NCBI GenBank assembly: GCA_030425925.1
Contig: JAUHZO010000004.1
Location: 214,729 to 278,728, forward strand
Length of the DNA: 64,000 bases
Source: Alphaproteobacteria bacterium
Lineage (GTDB): Bacteria; Pseudomonadota; Alphaproteobacteria; Rhodobacterales; Rhodobacteraceae
Reading direction: 5' to 3'
Positions 8,732 to 19,019 of this stretch are shown piece by piece. The position numbers were made by a program, and so were the translations under genes. Under the pieces are notes generated by a model. It was not told the origin of the DNA. It searched no databases and saw nothing but the letters and a program-made list of their open reading frames with translations. Each line of letters opens with the position of its first letter. Position 1 is the first letter of the stretch.

Positions 8732-11700
8732 ATGCCCAAGCGCACCGATATCAACTCCATCATGATCATCGGCGCAGGGCCCATCGTGATCGGGCAGGCC
8801 TGCGAGTTCGACTATTCCGGCGCGCAGGCCTGCAAGGCGCTGAAGGAAGAGGGCTATCGCGTCATCCTGGTCAACTCCAACCCGGCAACGATCATGACCG
8901 ATCCGGGGCTGGCGGACGCCACCTATATCGAACCGATCACGCCCGAAGTGGTGGCCAAGATCATCGAAAAGGAACGCCCCGACGCGCTGCTGCCCACCAT
9001 GGGCGGGCAGACCGGGCTGAACACCTCCTTGGCGCTCGAAGAGATGGGCGTGCTGGAGAAATTCGGCGTCGAGATGATCGGCGCACGGCGCGAGGCCATC
9101 GAGATGGCCGAAGACCGCAAGCTGTTCCGCGAGGCGATGGACCGGATCGGGCTGGAAAACCCCAAGGCCACCATCGTCACCGCGCCCAAGCGCGCCGACG
9201 GCAAGCGCGATCTGGACGCAGGCGTGCAGCTGGCGCTGGACGCGCTGGACGGGATCGGCCTGCCCGCCATCATCCGCCCGGCCTTTACCCTTGGGGGGAC
9301 CGGGGGCGGGGTCGCCTATAACCGCGACGACTACCTGCATTACTGCCGCTCGGGCATGGACGCCTCGCCGGTGGGGCAGATCCTGGTGGACGAGAGCCTG
9401 CTGGGCTGGAAGGAATTCGAGATGGAGGTGGTCCGCGACAAGGCAGACAACGCGATCATCGTCTGCGCCATCGAGAACGTCGATCCGATGGGCGTGCATA
9501 CCGGCGATTCGATCACCGTGGCCCCGGCGCTGACGCTGACCGACAAGGAATACCAGATCATGCGCAACGGCTCCATCGCCGTGCTGCGCGAGATCGGGGT
9601 AGAGACCGGCGGATCGAACGTGCAATGGGCCGTGAACCCCGAAACCGGCCGCATGGTTGTGATCGAGATGAACCCACGGGTGTCGCGCTCCTCGGCGCTG
9701 GCGTCCAAGGCCACGGGCTTCCCCATTGCCAAGATCGCCGCCAAGCTGGCCGTGGGTTACACGCTGGACGAGCTCGACAACGACATCACAAAGGTCACCC
9801 CCGCCAGCTTCGAGCCGACGATCGACTATGTCGTGACCAAGATCCCGCGCTTTGCCTTCGAGAAGTTCCCAGGTTCCACACCGCACCTGACCACCGCGAT
9901 GAAATCCGTCGGCGAAGCCATGGCCATCGGCCGGACGATCCACGAATCGCTGCAAAAGGCGCTGGCCTCGATGGAGACGGGTCTGACCGGCTTTGACGAT
10001 ATCGCGATCCCCGGCGTTGCCCCCGGTCCGCTGGACGATGCCGCCCGCGCCGCCATCGTCAAGGCGCTGTCAGAGGCCACGCCCGACCGCCTGCGCGTGA
10101 TCGCGCAGGCGATGCGGCACGGGTTGAGCGATGACGAGATCAACGCGGTCACCTCTTTCGACCCCTGGTTCCTGGCGCGCATCCGCGAGATCGTCGACGC
10201 CGAGGACGCCGTGAGGCGAGCGGGCCTCCCGCTCGACGAACAGGGCCTGCGCGACCTCAAGATGATGGGCTTCACCGATGCCCGCCTCGCCAGGCTCACC
10301 GGCCGGGACGAAGGCCAGGTGCGCCGCGCGCGCCACAATCTGGGCGTCACCGCCGCCTTCAAGCGGATCGACACCTGCGCCGCCGAGTTCGAGGCGCAGA
10401 CCCCCTACATGTACTCCACCTACGAGGCCCCGATGATGGGCGAGGTCGAATGCGAGGCGCGGCCCAGCGCCCGCAAGAAGGTGGTCATCCTGGGCGGCGG
10501 CCCGAACCGCATCGGGCAGGGGATCGAGTTCGACTATTGCTGCTGTCATGCCTGCTTTGCCCTGACGGATGCGGGCTACGAGACCATCATGGTCAACTGC
10601 AACCCCGAAACCGTCAGCACCGACTACGACACCTCGGACCGGCTCTACTTCGAACCTCTGACCTTCGAGCACGTGATGGAGATCCTGCGCGTCGAACAGT
10701 CGAACGGCACGCTGCACGGCGTCATCGTCCAGTTCGGCGGGCAGACGCCGCTGAAGCTGGCCAACGCCCTGCATGACGAAGGCATCCCGATCCTCGGCAC
10801 CACGCCCGATGCCATCGACCTCGCCGAAGATCGCGAACGCTTTCAGGCGCTGGTCAACCAGTTGGGCCTGAAACAGCCGCGCAACGGCATCGCCTCCACC
10901 GACGCCCAGGCGCTGGCCATCGCCGAAGAGATCGGCTTCCCGCTGGTCATCCGCCCGTCTTACGTTCTGGGCGGCCGCGCGATGGAGATCGTGCGCGACA
11001 TGGACCAACTGGAACGCTACATCTCGCAGGCCGTGGTGGTGTCGGGCGACAGCCCGGTCTTGCTGGACAGCTATCTCTCCGGCGCTACCGAACTGGACGT
11101 GGACGCGCTCTGTGATGGCACGCAGGTCCATGTGGCGGGCATCATGCAGCATATCGAAGAGGCCGGTGTGCATTCCGGCGACAGCGCCTGTTCCTTGCCG
11201 CCCTATTCACTGTCGGACACGCTGATCGCCGAGATCACCCGCCAGACCGAAGCCCTGGCCCGCGCGCTGAACGTGGTCGGCCTGATGAACGTGCAATTCG
11301 CCATCAAGGATGACGAGATCTACCTTATCGAGGTGAACCCGCGCGCCTCGCGCACCGTGCCCTTCGTCGCCAAGGCCACCGACAGCGCCATCGCCTCCAT
11401 CGCCGCCCGCGTCATGGCCGGAGAGCCGCTGTCCACCTTCCCCCTGCGCGCGCCCTATCCCGAGAAGGCCGATTACGACACCACCCTGCCGCTCGCCGAT
11501 CCTCTGACGCTGGCCGACCCGAACATGCCGTGGTTCAGCGTGAAGGAAGCCGTGCTGCCCTTCGCCCGCTTCCCCGGCGTCGACACGCTTCTGGGGCCGG
11601 AGATGCGCTCCACCGGCGAGGTGATGGGCTGGGACCGCTCCTTCCCGCGCGCCTTCCTCAAGGCGCAGATGGGGGCCGGAACGCACCTGCCCACGTCCGG

Positions 11701-12085
11701 CGCGGTCTTCCTGTCGATCAAGGACGACGACAAGACGCCCCTGCTGATCGAAACCGCCCGCACCCTGACGGATCTGGGCTTTGCACTGGTCGCCACCTCT
11801 GGCACCGCGGATTTCCTGGAGGCCGAGGGGCTGGCCTGCGCGCGGGTCAAGAAGGTCTACGAAGGCCGCCCCAACATCGTCGACCTGATGAAGGACGGCC
11901 GCATCCACCTGGTGATGAACACCACCGAAGGCACCGCCGCCGTCGCCGACAGCCGCGAAATCCGCTCCGTCGCTTTGTACGACAAGATCCCCTACTTCAC
12001 GACCGCCGCCGGAGCACATGCCGCGGCGCAGGCGATGAAGGCGCGGGAAGAGGGAGAGTTGGTGGTGAAGCCGTTGCAAGGGTGA
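8732..12085 (+). CDS. carB: Carbamoyl-phosphate synthase large subunit
   Basis: The 1117-residue enzyme makes carbamoyl phosphate from bicarbonate, ammonia and two ATP for pyrimidine and arginine synthesis. Two homologous ATP-grasp halves are visible, each starting with an [22 protein letters not shown] loop (near residue 12) or [16 protein letters not shown] (near 590). A C-terminal MGS-like allosteric domain begins near SIKDDDKTP. It is slightly longer than the usual ~1075 residues, mainly in the first half. carA is not in the window. The S10 ribosomal cluster follows directly on the same strand. Confidence 0.98.
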   Translation: MPKRTDINSIMIIGAGPIVIGQACEFDYSGAQACKALKEEGYRVILVNSNPATIMTDPGLADATYIEPITPEVVAKIIEKERPDALLPTMGGQTGLNTSLALEEMGVLEKFGVEMIGARREAIEMAEDRKLFREAMDRIGLENPKATIVTAPKRADGKRDLDAGVQLALDALDGIGLPAIIRPAFTLGGTGGGVAYNRDDYLHYCRSGMDASPVGQILVDESLLGWKEFEMEVVRDKADNAIIVCAIENVDPMGVHTGDSITVAPALTLTDKEYQIMRNGSIAVLREIGVETGGSNVQWAVNPETGRMVVIEMNPRVSRSSALASKATGFPIAKIAAKLAVGYTLDELDNDITKVTPASFEPTIDYVVTKIPRFAFEKFPGSTPHLTTAMKSVGEAMAIGRTIHESLQKALASMETGLTGFDDIAIPGVAPGPLDDAARAAIVKALSEATPDRLRVIAQAMRHGLSDDEINAVTSFDPWFLARIREIVDAEDAVRRAGLPLDEQGLRDLKMMGFTDARLARLTGRDEGQVRRARHNLGVTAAFKRIDTCAAEFEAQTPYMYSTYEAPMMGEVECEARPSARKKVVILGGGPNRIGQGIEFDYCCCHACFALTDAGYETIMVNCNPETVSTDYDTSDRLYFEPLTFEHVMEILRVEQSNGTLHGVIVQFGGQTPLKLANALHDEGIPILGTTPDAIDLAEDRERFQALVNQLGLKQPRNGIASTDAQALAIAEEIGFPLVIRPSYVLGGRAMEIVRDMDQLERYISQAVVVSGDSPVLLDSYLSGATELDVDALCDGTQVHVAGIMQHIEEAGVHSGDSACSLPPYSLSDTLIAEITRQTEALARALNVVGLMNVQFAIKDDEIYLIEVNPRASRTVPFVAKATDSAIASIAARVMAGEPLSTFPLRAPYPEKADYDTTLPLADPLTLADPNMPWFSVKEAVLPFARFPGVDTLLGPEMRSTGEVMGWDRSFPRAFLKAQMGAGTHLPTSGAVFLSIKDDDKTPLLIETARTLTDLGFALVATSGTADFLEAEGLACARVKKVYEGRPNIVDLMKDGRIHLVMNTTEGTAAVADSREIRSVALYDKIPYFTTAAGAHAAAQAMKAREEGELVVKPLQG

Positions 12086-12324
12086 GGTTATCGTTGAGTT
12101 AACGATATCTTGGCTTAATATAGCGCTCAGGCGATGAAGGACTGGCACAAACTCAAGCCAGAGCTGTTCACAAAACGGCCATACTACCTGCCGGGATGTG
12201 ACACCTGGTTGCAAGCTCAACGATTTCTTCGGTGGTCTTTCCAGCAAGGGGCAAAATCATACTCCAAATGTGACGGTTTTTCAGGGCATCTGCTGCTTAA
12301 CACTTTTGCAAGAGGGGTTTGGAC
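12086..12324. other. Non-coding stretch between carB and the S10 promoter
   Basis: This AT-richer stretch holds a weak hairpin just after carB (12089-12107, arms TATCGTT and AACGATA) with no strong U-tract. An open frame from 12134 to 12460 is judged not to be a gene: it has no recognisable domain, no good ribosome-binding site, and it runs through the S10 promoter and leader hairpins. Nothing else was recognised. Confidence 0.5.
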
Positions 12325-12353
12325 TTGCAAGTGCGGGGTCAAAGACCTATACG
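12325..12353 (+). promoter_or_regulatory. Promoter of the S10 ribosomal operon
   Basis: A -35 box TTGCAA (12325-12330) and a -10 box TATACG (12348-12353) are exactly 17 bases apart. The predicted start at about 12360 leaves a leader of about 115 bases ahead of rpsJ. Confidence 0.65.
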
Positions 12354-12359
12354 CGCCCA

Positions 12360-12403
12360 ACGGTCCAACGACCGTACCAAGGCGGGGTGATTCCCCGCCT
12401 TTT
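12360..12403 (+). promoter_or_regulatory. Structured S10 leader with a terminator-like hairpin (candidate attenuator)
   Basis: Two hairpins lie at the predicted 5' end of the S10 transcript. The first (12360-12375) has arms ACGGTC and GACCGT around CAAC. The second (12379-12401) has arms AAGGCGGGG and CCCCGCCTT around TGATT and runs into TTTT at 12400-12403, like an intrinsic terminator. Because it sits between the promoter and rpsJ, it could attenuate the operon. No such mechanism is proven here. Confidence 0.55.
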
Positions 12404-12474
12404 AGGTTCGATGAAGCGGGTCGATGCGCGGCTCCCTTCCTCTCAACCTCCACATCGTGAAGAAGGATAGTTCT

Positions 12475-12780
<306 letters not shown>

Positions 12781-12794
12781 GGGGGGCTCGACAG

Positions 12795-13520
12795 ATGCGC
12801 TCTGGAGTGATCGCAAAGAAGATCGGGATGACGCGCCTCTTCATGGAAGACGGCAAGCAGATCCCGGTGACCGTGCTGCAACTGGACAACCTTCAGGTTG
12901 TCGGCCAGCGCACCAATGACAAGCACGGCTATACCGCCGTCCAGCTGGGCGCGGGCACGGCCAAGGCCAAGCGCACCAGCCAGGCGATGCGCGGGCATTT
13001 TGCCGCCGCCAACGTGGCCCCCAAGCGCAAGCTGGTGGAGTTCCGCGTGGACGAGGACAAGCTGATCGACGTGGGTGCCGAAATCTCGGCCGAGCATTAC
13101 CTTGAAGGTCAGTTTGTCGACGTGGCGGGCACCTCGATCGGTAAAGGTTTTGCCGGTGGCATGAAGCGCCACAACTTCGGCGGTCTGCGCGCCACGCACG
13201 GTGTCTCGATCAGCCACCGCTCGCACGGGTCGACCGGCCAGTGTCAGAATCCGGGCAAGGTGTTCAAGGGCAAGAAGATGGCAGGCCACATGGGGGCCGT
13301 GCGCGTGACCACGCAGAACCTGCAGGTGGTGCGCACCGACAGCGACCGTGGCCTGATCATGATCAAGGGCGCGGTGCCGGGCCCCAAGGGCGGCTGGGTG
13401 ACGATCAAGGACGCGGTCAAGAAGCCGCTGCCGGACAACCTGCCCCTGCCCGCCGCGATCCGCGTGACCGAAGCCCCTGTTGAGGCCGCCGAAGCGCCCG
13501 CCGAGGGAGGTGAAGAATGA
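12795..13520 (+). CDS. rplC: 50S ribosomal protein L3
   Basis: The 241-residue protein is L3, an early assembly protein near the peptidyl-transferase centre. The conserved loop with [20 protein letters not shown] includes the glutamine that PrmB methylates in other bacteria. A 20-residue Ala/Glu/Pro-rich acidic tail extends past the usual C-terminus. The stop overlaps rplD by 4 bases (ATGA). Confidence 0.98.
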   Translation: MRSGVIAKKIGMTRLFMEDGKQIPVTVLQLDNLQVVGQRTNDKHGYTAVQLGAGTAKAKRTSQAMRGHFAAANVAPKRKLVEFRVDEDKLIDVGAEISAEHYLEGQFVDVAGTSIGKGFAGGMKRHNFGGLRATHGVSISHRSHGSTGQCQNPGKVFKGKKMAGHMGAVRVTTQNLQVVRTDSDRGLIMIKGAVPGPKGGWVTIKDAVKKPLPDNLPLPAAIRVTEAPVEAAEAPAEGGEE

Positions 13521-14134
13521 AACTCGATGTGATCAATCTTGACGGTGCATCGGCTGGTGAGGTCGAGCTGGACGAGGCCCTGTTCGGGCTGGAGCCGCGC
13601 GCCGACATCCTGCACCGCGTGGTGCGCTGGCAGCGCAACAAGGCGCAGGCCGGCACCCACAAGGTCAAGACCCGGACCGAGGTCAGCTATTCGACCAAGA
13701 AGATCTATCGCCAGAAGGGCACCGGCGGCGCACGCCACGGTTCGCGCAAGGCGCCGATCTTCCGCAAGGGTGGCATCTACAAGGGCCCGACCCCGCGGTC
13801 TCACGCCCATGACCTGCCCAAGAAGGTCCGCAAGCTGGGCCTGATGCACGCGCTGTCGGCCAAGGCCAAGGAAGGCGCGCTGGTGGTGATCGACATGGCG
13901 GCGTCGGACGGCAAGACCAAGACGCTGGCCAGCCAGATTGCCAAGCTGGGCTGGAAGCGCGCGCTGATCATCGACGGGGCCGAGGTGAACGAAAGCTTTG
14001 TCCAGGCCGCGCGCAACATCGAAGGTCTGGACGTGCTGCCCAGCCAGGGCGCAAACGTCTATGACATCCTCCGCCGCGACACGCTCGTGTTGACCAAGGC
14101 GGCGGTCGAAGCACTGGAGGCACGCCTGAAATGA
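13517..14134 (+). CDS. rplD: 50S ribosomal protein L4
   Basis: The 205-residue protein is L4, which lines the peptide exit tunnel. The extended loop [19 protein letters not shown] is clear. In E. coli L4 also autoregulates the S10 operon through the rpsJ leader; whether that occurs here is unknown. It overlaps rplC and rplW by 4 bases on each side. Confidence 0.98.
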   Translation: MKLDVINLDGASAGEVELDEALFGLEPRADILHRVVRWQRNKAQAGTHKVKTRTEVSYSTKKIYRQKGTGGARHGSRKAPIFRKGGIYKGPTPRSHAHDLPKKVRKLGLMHALSAKAKEGALVVIDMAASDGKTKTLASQIAKLGWKRALIIDGAEVNESFVQAARNIEGLDVLPSQGANVYDILRRDTLVLTKAAVEALEARLK

Positions 14135-14427
14135 ACGCCAAGGCAGAACATTACGACGTGATCCGCAAGCCGATCGTGACCGAGAAATCCACCATGGCGT
14201 CCGAGCATGGCGCGGTGGTGTTCGAGGTGGCCATCGACGCGGCCAAGCCGCAGATCAAGGAAGCGGTCGAGGCGCTGTTCGGCGTCAAGGTGAAGGCGGT
14301 GAACACCACCATCACCAAGGGCAAGGTCAAGCGCTTCCGCGGCCGCCTGGGCCGCCGCAAGGACGTCAAGAAGGCCTATGTGACGCTTGAAGAGGGCAAC
14401 ACGATCGACACCGCCACCGGGCTGTGA
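14131..14427 (+). CDS. rplW: 50S ribosomal protein L23
   Basis: The 98-residue protein is L23, which sits at the tunnel exit and docks trigger factor and SRP. The N-terminal [13 protein letters not shown] and central [16 protein letters not shown] motifs are standard. It is followed by an unusual 283-base gap with a REP-like palindrome and two intrinsic terminators before rplB. Confidence 0.98.
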   Translation: MNAKAEHYDVIRKPIVTEKSTMASEHGAVVFEVAIDAAKPQIKEAVEALFGVKVKAVNTTITKGKVKRFRGRLGRRKDVKKAYVTLEEGNTIDTATGL

Positions 14428-14432
14428 CCTGC

Positions 14433-14454
14433 GGCGGGGTAAACCCCGCCCTAC
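14433..14454 (-). repeat. REP-like palindrome, copy 1 (GTAG plus GGCGGGG stem)
   Basis: On the minus strand it reads GTAG, then GGCGGGG, loop TTTA, then CCCCGCC. It lies 5 bases after the rplW stop. The same arrangement recurs at 17366 and 23937. GTAG 5' of a small hairpin is the hallmark of REP sequences mobilised by RAYT transposases. Confidence 0.72.
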
Positions 14455-14479
14455 GCTACAGGCCCCCCCCGCAAGAAAG

Positions 14480-14513
14480 AGGCCCTCGCAGCGATGCGGG
14501 GGCCTTTGCTTTT
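14480..14513 (+). terminator. Intrinsic terminator after rplW
   Basis: An 11-base stem AGGCCCTCGCA / TGCGGGGGCCT (one G-U) closes on the loop GCGA and is followed by TTGCTTTT. It lies inside what is normally an uninterrupted S10 operon. Confidence 0.78.
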
Positions 14514-14535
14514 GGATCGGCGCAACACCGTTTGC

Positions 14536-14611
14536 GTGGCTTGACGGGGAGAGACCGATCCCCTACCAAGCCACATCCGCAAAGCCCCGGATTCGTCCGG
14601 GGCTCTGTTTT
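14536..14611 (+). ncRNA. Candidate small structured RNA ending in a terminator
   Basis: A long hairpin (14536-14574) has arms GTGGCTTG and CAAGCCAC with inner arms GGGGA and TCCCC. It is followed at once by a strong terminator (14583-14604, arms AGCCCCGGA and TCCGGGGCT around a TTCG loop, then CTGTTTTT). Placed between the rplW terminator and rplB, this looks like a short independent or processed RNA. No convincing promoter was found and no known RNA family was recognised. Confidence 0.4.
14583..14611 (+). terminator. Strong intrinsic terminator upstream of rplB
   Basis: A perfect 9-base stem AGCCCCGGA / TCCGGGGCT with the stable tetraloop TTCG is followed by CTGTTTTT. It is the second terminator in the rplW-rplB gap. 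Confidence 0.82.
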
Positions 14612-14710
14612 TGCGGAATACGAACCCGGGCACCTGCGGGGGCCTTAACCACATAGGCCGAGGCCGCCCATCAGGGCGGATTAGGTCGCGCACAACGGAA
14701 GACAGAAAGC

Positions 14711-15553
14711 ATGGCACTCAAGTCGTACAAACCTACGACGCCGGGCCAGCGCGGGCTGGTGCTGATCGACCGTTCGGAGCTGTACAAGGGACGCCCTGTC
14801 AAGGCCCTCACCGAGGGTCTGACCAAAAAGGGCGGCCGGAACAACACCGGACGTATCACGGCACGCCGCCGCGGTGGCGGGGCGAAACGCCTTTACCGGA
14901 TCGTGGACTTCAAGCGGAACAAGTTCGACGTGCAGGGCACCGTGGCCCGCATCGAATACGACCCCAACCGCACCGCCTTCATCGCGCTGATCCAGTATGA
15001 CGATGGCGAGCAGGCCTATGTGCTGGCACCGCAACGCCTGGGCATCGGTGACCGGATCGTGTCGTCGTCGAAGGCCGACATCAAGCCGGGCAACGCGATG
15101 CCGTTCTCGGGCCTGCCAATCGGGACGATCGTTCACAATATCGAGCTGAAGCCCGGCAAGGGCGGCCAGATCGCGCGCGCCGCGGGCACCTATGCCCAGT
15201 TTGTGGGCCGCGACGGGGGCTATGCCCAGATCCGCCTCAGCTCGGGCGAATTGCGCATGGTCCGCCAGGAATGCATGGCGACCGTCGGCGCAGTGTCGAA
15301 CCCCGACAATTCGAACCAGAACCTGGGCAAGGCGGGCCGCGTCCGCCACATGGGCAAGCGTCCCTCCGTCCGGGGTGTCGTGATGAACCCGATCGACCAC
15401 CCGCATGGTGGTGGTGAAGGCCGGACCTCGGGCGGCCGTCACCCGGTGACGCCCTGGGGCAAGCCGACCAAGGGCAAGCGCACCCGCAACACCAACAAGG
15501 CCTCGCAAAAGCTGATCATCCGCTCGCGCCACGCCAAGAAGAAGGGGCGGTAA
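14711..15553 (+). CDS. rplB: 50S ribosomal protein L2
   Basis: The 280-residue protein is L2, needed for subunit association and peptidyl transfer. [19 protein letters not shown] near residue 50 and the C-terminal [13 protein letters not shown] segment with its conserved histidine are present. It heads the second part of the S10 cluster after a gap with two terminators, so it probably needs readthrough or its own promoter; none was obvious between 14612 and 14710. rpsS follows after 3 bases. Confidence 0.98.
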   Translation: MALKSYKPTTPGQRGLVLIDRSELYKGRPVKALTEGLTKKGGRNNTGRITARRRGGGAKRLYRIVDFKRNKFDVQGTVARIEYDPNRTAFIALIQYDDGEQAYVLAPQRLGIGDRIVSSSKADIKPGNAMPFSGLPIGTIVHNIELKPGKGGQIARAAGTYAQFVGRDGGYAQIRLSSGELRMVRQECMATVGAVSNPDNSNQNLGKAGRVRHMGKRPSVRGVVMNPIDHPHGGGEGRTSGGRHPVTPWGKPTKGKRTRNTNKASQKLIIRSRHAKKKGR

Positions 15554-15556
15554 TCC

Positions 15557-15835
15557 ATGGCACGTTCCGTCTGGAAAGGCCCGTTTGTGGACAGCTATGT
15601 CCTCAAGAAGGCCGAGAAAGCCCGCGATTCGGGCCGCAACGAAGTCATCAAGATCTGGTCGCGCCGTTCGACGATCCTGCCGCAATTCGTGGGTCTGACC
15701 TTTGGCGTCTACAACGGGCAAAAGCACGTGCCCGTGTTGGTGACCGAAGACATGATCGGCCAGAAGTTCGGGGAATATTCCCCGACGCGGACCTATTACG
15801 GTCACGCCGCCGACAAGAAAGCCAAGAGGAAGTAA
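15557..15835 (+). CDS. rpsS: 30S ribosomal protein S19
   Basis: The 92-residue protein is S19, which forms the head of the small subunit with S13. [10 protein letters not shown] at the N-terminus and the C-terminal [19 protein letters not shown] segment (here [15 protein letters not shown]) are standard. It sits between rplB and rplV with 3-base gaps. Confidence 0.98.
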   Translation: MARSVWKGPFVDSYVLKKAEKARDSGRNEVIKIWSRRSTILPQFVGLTFGVYNGQKHVPVLVTEDMIGQKFGEYSPTRTYYGHAADKKAKRK

Positions 15836-15838
15836 GCC

Positions 15839-16219
15839 ATGGGCAAGGATAAGAATCCCCGCCGCGTGGCGGACAACGAAGCGATGGCCAAGCTGCGCAT
15901 GCTGCGCACCAGTCCGCAGAAGCTGAACCTCGTCGCGCAACTGATCCGCGGCAAGAAGGTGGACCGGGCGCTGACCGATCTGACCTTCTCGAAGAAGCGG
16001 ATCGCCGAGGATGTGCGCAAATGCCTGCAATCCGCGATTGCCAACGCCGAGAACAATCACGGCCTGGACGTGGACGAACTGGTGGTGGCCGAGGCCTATG
16101 TGGGCAAGAACCTGGTGATGAAGCGCGGCCGTCCACGGGCGCGGGGCCGGTTCGGGCGCATCAACAAGCCGTTCAGTGAACTGACCATCAAAGTGCGTCA
16201 AGTCGAGGAGCAAGCCTGA
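15839..16219 (+). CDS. rplV: 50S ribosomal protein L22
   Basis: The 126-residue protein is L22, whose beta hairpin lines the exit tunnel and is a site of macrolide resistance in other bacteria. [17 protein letters not shown] and [14 protein letters not shown] are visible. Its stop codon overlaps the rpsC start by one base (TGATG). Confidence 0.98.
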   Translation: MGKDKNPRRVADNEAMAKLRMLRTSPQKLNLVAQLIRGKKVDRALTDLTFSKKRIAEDVRKCLQSAIANAENNHGLDVDELVVAEAYVGKNLVMKRGRPRARGRFGRINKPFSELTIKVRQVEEQA

Positions 16220-16941
16220 TGGGAAACAAGACCAATCCGATCGGCATGCGCCTGCAGGTGAACCGCACCTGGGACAGCCGCTGGTACGCCGACACCAAGG
16301 ATTACGGGAACCTTCTGCTGGAAGACCTGGCGATCCGCGCGTTCATCCATGAAGAGTGCAAGCAGGCCGGTGTGGCCCGCGTGATCATCGAGCGTCCGCA
16401 CAAGAAGTGCCGCGTGACGATCCACACGGCGCGTCCGGGGGTCATCATCGGCAAGAAGGGTGCGGATATCGAGGTGCTGCGCAAGAAGCTGGCCCGGATG
16501 ACCGCAAGCGAGTTGCATCTCAACATCGTCGAGGTGCGCAAGCCGGAACTGGACGCGCGTCTGGTGGGCGAATCGATTGCCCAGCAGCTGGAGCGCCGCG
16601 TGTCGTTCCGCCGCGCGATGAAGCGCGCGGTGCAGAACGCCATGCGCATGGGGGCCCTGGGCATCCGGGTGAACCTGGCCGGGCGGCTTGGCGGGGCCGA
16701 GATCGCGCGGACCGAATGGTACCGCGAGGGCCGGGTGCCGCTGCACACGCTGCGTGCGGATATCGACCATGCCGCGGTCGAGGCCGCAACGCCCTATGGC
16801 ATCATCGGGATCAAGGTGTGGATCTTCAAGGGCGAGATCATGGAACATGATCCGCAGGCCCGCGACCGCAAGTCCCAGGAACTCCAGGACGGCCCGGCCC
16901 CCCGCGGGGCAGGCGGCGGCCGTCGCGATGATCGGAGGTAA
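16219..16941 (+). CDS. rpsC: 30S ribosomal protein S3
   Basis: The 240-residue protein is S3, at the mRNA entry channel. The KH domain carries [12 protein letters not shown] (about residues 74-85), and the C-terminal domain has the usual [13 protein letters not shown] motif. The last ~25 residues form a Gly/Arg/Asp-rich tail. rplP follows after 5 bases. Confidence 0.98.
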   Translation: MGNKTNPIGMRLQVNRTWDSRWYADTKDYGNLLLEDLAIRAFIHEECKQAGVARVIIERPHKKCRVTIHTARPGVIIGKKGADIEVLRKKLARMTASELHLNIVEVRKPELDARLVGESIAQQLERRVSFRRAMKRAVQNAMRMGALGIRVNLAGRLGGAEIARTEWYREGRVPLHTLRADIDHAAVEAATPYGIIGIKVWIFKGEIMEHDPQARDRKSQELQDGPAPRGAGGGRRDDRR

Positions 16942-16946
16942 GCGTC

Positions 16947-17360
16947 ATGCTGCAGCCTAAGCGCACAAAATTCCGCAAGATGTTCAAGGGCCGGATCAAG
17001 GGTGAGGCCAAGGGCGGCTCGGACCTGAACTTTGGCACCTTTGGTCTGAAGGCGACGGAACCGGAGCGCGTGACGGCGCGCCAGATCGAAGCCGCCCGCC
17101 GGGCCATGACCCGTCACATGAAGCGTCAGGGCCGCGTCTGGATCCGCATCTTTCCGGACACCCCGGTTTCGGCCAAGCCCATCGAAGTTCGGATGGGCAA
17201 GGGCAAGGGCTCGGTCGACCGCTGGACCTGCAAGGTCAAGCCCGGCCGGGTGATGTTCGAGATCGACGGCGTCGGCGAGGATATCGCACGTGAGGCCCTG
17301 CGCCTGGCGGCGATGAAGCTGCCGATCAAGACTCGCGTCGTGGTTCGCGAAGACTGGTAA
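16947..17360 (+). CDS. rplP: 50S ribosomal protein L16
   Basis: The 137-residue protein is L16, near the A site. [19 protein letters not shown] and the [12 protein letters not shown] loop are standard. In most bacteria rpmC follows at once; here a REP-like palindrome, an intrinsic terminator and four non-ribosomal genes (17361-20393) separate them. Confidence 0.98.
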   Translation: MLQPKRTKFRKMFKGRIKGEAKGGSDLNFGTFGLKATEPERVTARQIEAARRAMTRHMKRQGRVWIRIFPDTPVSAKPIEVRMGKGKGSVDRWTCKVKPGRVMFEIDGVGEDIAREALRLAAMKLPIKTRVVVREDW

Positions 17361-17365
17361 CGTGC

Positions 17366-17387
17366 GGCGGGGTCAACCCCGCCCTAC
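17366..17387 (-). repeat. REP-like palindrome, copy 2
   Basis: The plus strand shows GGCGGGG, loop TCAA, CCCCGCC and CTAC, so the minus strand reads GTAG plus hairpin. It starts 6 bases after the rplP stop and matches copies 1 and 3 except in the loop. Confidence 0.72.
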
Positions 17388-17394
17388 ACCTGTC

Positions 17395-17426
17395 ACCCCC
17401 GTCGTGCCATCGGCGGGGGTTTTCTG
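17395..17426 (+). terminator. Intrinsic terminator after rplP
   Basis: Arms ACCCCCGTCG and CGGCGGGGGT (one G-U) enclose TGCCAT and are followed by TTTCTG. It closes the rplB-rplP transcription unit and precedes a convergent gene. Confidence 0.72.
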
Positions 17427-17450
17427 TTCATGGTCCCTCGGCAACGCCGG

Positions 17451-18227
17451 TCAGGTGCCGCCGAACAGCCCGGCCATTTCCCGTTCGAACCGCGCCCAGC
17501 TCATCGTGGCCTTGTTCCCGGCATAGCCGTGGTAATGGGACCGACCGGACGAGGTGGGCAGGCCCGCCCAGATCCGGGCGAGGTTATTCATGAAGGCGAT
17601 GCGGCCCAGCTCGCCCGCACGGAACCTGTCTAGCCCGGCCTCCATCAGCAGGCGTTCGGCCAGGCGATCCTGGATGTCGGGCGTGAATCGCGTGTCGGCG
17701 GGCAGCTCCAGCGCGCGGGTGAGGCGGCGCAGGGTGGCGGGGATGAACTGGTAGCGCCCGATGGCATGCGGCTGGCCGGGGGTGTCCCTGGTCCAGGCCT
17801 CGATCTCGGCCAGGGTCATGCGGGTGGGGGGCCTGGGCGGTTTTGTCCGGGCCCCGTATTGCACCGCGTCATAACCCGAAGGCCCGGCTTCGGCCCGGGC
17901 GATGATGTCGAGAATGCCGGCCACCGGGCCGGTGGCGTGCTTTCGGGGCATCAGCGGTGCGGACAGGCGGGCCGGCATCGGGGCCAGCACACCGGACGCA
18001 CCGGCAAAGAGGCTGGGGCCGGTCTGCGACGCATCCTGCCGCGGGCCGTACAAGGGGCGTGCGGGCGTGGCCCTGTCGGCCGTCAGCGCGACCAGAGGCG
18101 TGCGCGCGCCGCGCAGCAAACCGGTTTCCGCCCAGACCAGCCGCGGCAGTACCAGGCCGACGACAATCAGCAGCAATGTCAGCACCCAGGGCCGCACGCC
18201 ATGTTCCTTTCTGGAAAACTGCGTCAC
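17451..18227 (-). CDS. Membrane-anchored lambda-lysozyme-like (GH104-type) protein
   Basis: The 258-residue protein has one N-terminal membrane helix (about residues 14-33), a Pro/Ala-rich linker and a C-terminal domain (about 104-258) resembling phage lambda lysozyme, a lytic transglycosylase. The catalytic Glu is probably E113 in IIARAEAGPSGY. AIGRYQFIPATL (155-166) and ARIWAGLP match lysozyme motifs. The GTG at 18227 is preceded by AAGGA 7 bases upstream and puts the membrane helix at the N-terminus, so it was preferred to longer starts that would overlap the divergent gene. It probably acts on peptidoglycan in the periplasm. It is an intruder in the ribosomal cluster. Confidence 0.75.
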   Translation of the reverse strand: MTQFSRKEHGVRPWVLTLLLIVVGLVLPRLVWAETGLLRGARTPLVALTADRATPARPLYGPRQDASQTGPSLFAGASGVLAPMPARLSAPLMPRKHATGPVAGILDIIARAEAGPSGYDAVQYGARTKPPRPPTRMTLAEIEAWTRDTPGQPHAIGRYQFIPATLRRLTRALELPADTRFTPDIQDRLAERLLMEAGLDRFRAGELGRIAFMNNLARIWAGLPTSSGRSHYHGYAGNKATMSWARFEREMAGLFGGT

Positions 18228-18312
18228 GTCCGCATCCTTGCCCGCAAACCCTTGCCATTTCCTTTCCAACCGGCAGAACCTTCCGCCGGACCATCGGGAA
18301 AGGAGTTTCGCC

Positions 18313-18921
18313 GTGCCGTTGACCTCGCTCTTTGCCACCCGCCTTTACCGCGCGCGCCTGTCCGACCGGATTGCACCCGCCGATCTGGAAGCGGCCTGCT
18401 ACTCCATTGCCGAAGATGACGAGGCCGGACAGGACTGGTGCGAGACCGAGGGCTATCCTGGCTACACCTCCTATGCGTCGCTCACCGATCTGCCCTGGCG
18501 CTTTCCGATCTTTGCGGATGTCGTGAAAGTGCTGGACGACCACGTTGCAGAATTTGCGACGGCCCTCGCCTTTGATCTGGGCGGGCGCAACCTGGTGCTG
18601 GAAGACATCTGGATCAACATCCTGCCGCAGGGCGGCACGCATGGCAGCCACATCCACCCGCATTCGGTGATTTCGGGCACGACATATGTGGCGATGCCCG
18701 AAGGCACCTCGGCGCTGAAGCTCGAAGACCCGCGCCTGCCCATGATGATGGCCGCGCCGCCGCGAACCAAGGACTGCCCGGAGGATCTGAAGACCTTTGT
18801 CTACGTGAAACCGCAGGTCGGTGACGTGCTCTTGTGGGAATCCTGGCTGCGCCACGAAGTGCCGATGAACATGGCCGAAGAAGACCGCATCTCGGTCAGT
18901 TTCAACTACCGGTGGGAGTGA
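18313..18921 (+). CDS. 2OG-Fe(II) oxygenase family protein (TIGR02466-like)
   Basis: The 202-residue protein resembles the TIGR02466 group of putative 2-oxoglutarate/Fe(II) oxygenases. The metal site is suggested by GGTHGSHIHPHSVISG (about residues 107-122), with a distal His in WLRHEV (H181) and a C-terminal SVSFNYRW strand. The GTG at 18313 is chosen because AAGGAG lies 8 bases upstream; the open frame reaches far beyond that. It is transcribed divergently from the lysozyme-like gene, 85 bases away. The substrate is unknown. Confidence 0.8.
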   Translation: MPLTSLFATRLYRARLSDRIAPADLEAACYSIAEDDEAGQDWCETEGYPGYTSYASLTDLPWRFPIFADVVKVLDDHVAEFATALAFDLGGRNLVLEDIWINILPQGGTHGSHIHPHSVISGTTYVAMPEGTSALKLEDPRLPMMMAAPPRTKDCPEDLKTFVYVKPQVGDVLLWESWLRHEVPMNMAEEDRISVSFNYRWE

Positions 18922-19019
18922 TCTTTTCCATGGAGCCAACGTAGCGGGGGGCTCCTCGAAAGACGCCGTCAGTGTGCGGCCTTGCGGGCAAGGCCAGTTG
19001 CCGCGGCATCTTCCAGTGT

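Noticed and set aside
12134..12460. A 108-codon open frame between carB and rpsJ
   Set aside because: It runs through the S10 promoter and both leader hairpins, lacks a good ribosome-binding site and has no recognisable domain or protein-like composition.
14387..14656. Short open frames in the rplW-rplB gap
   Set aside because: They cross two intrinsic terminators and a REP palindrome and have no family-like sequence.
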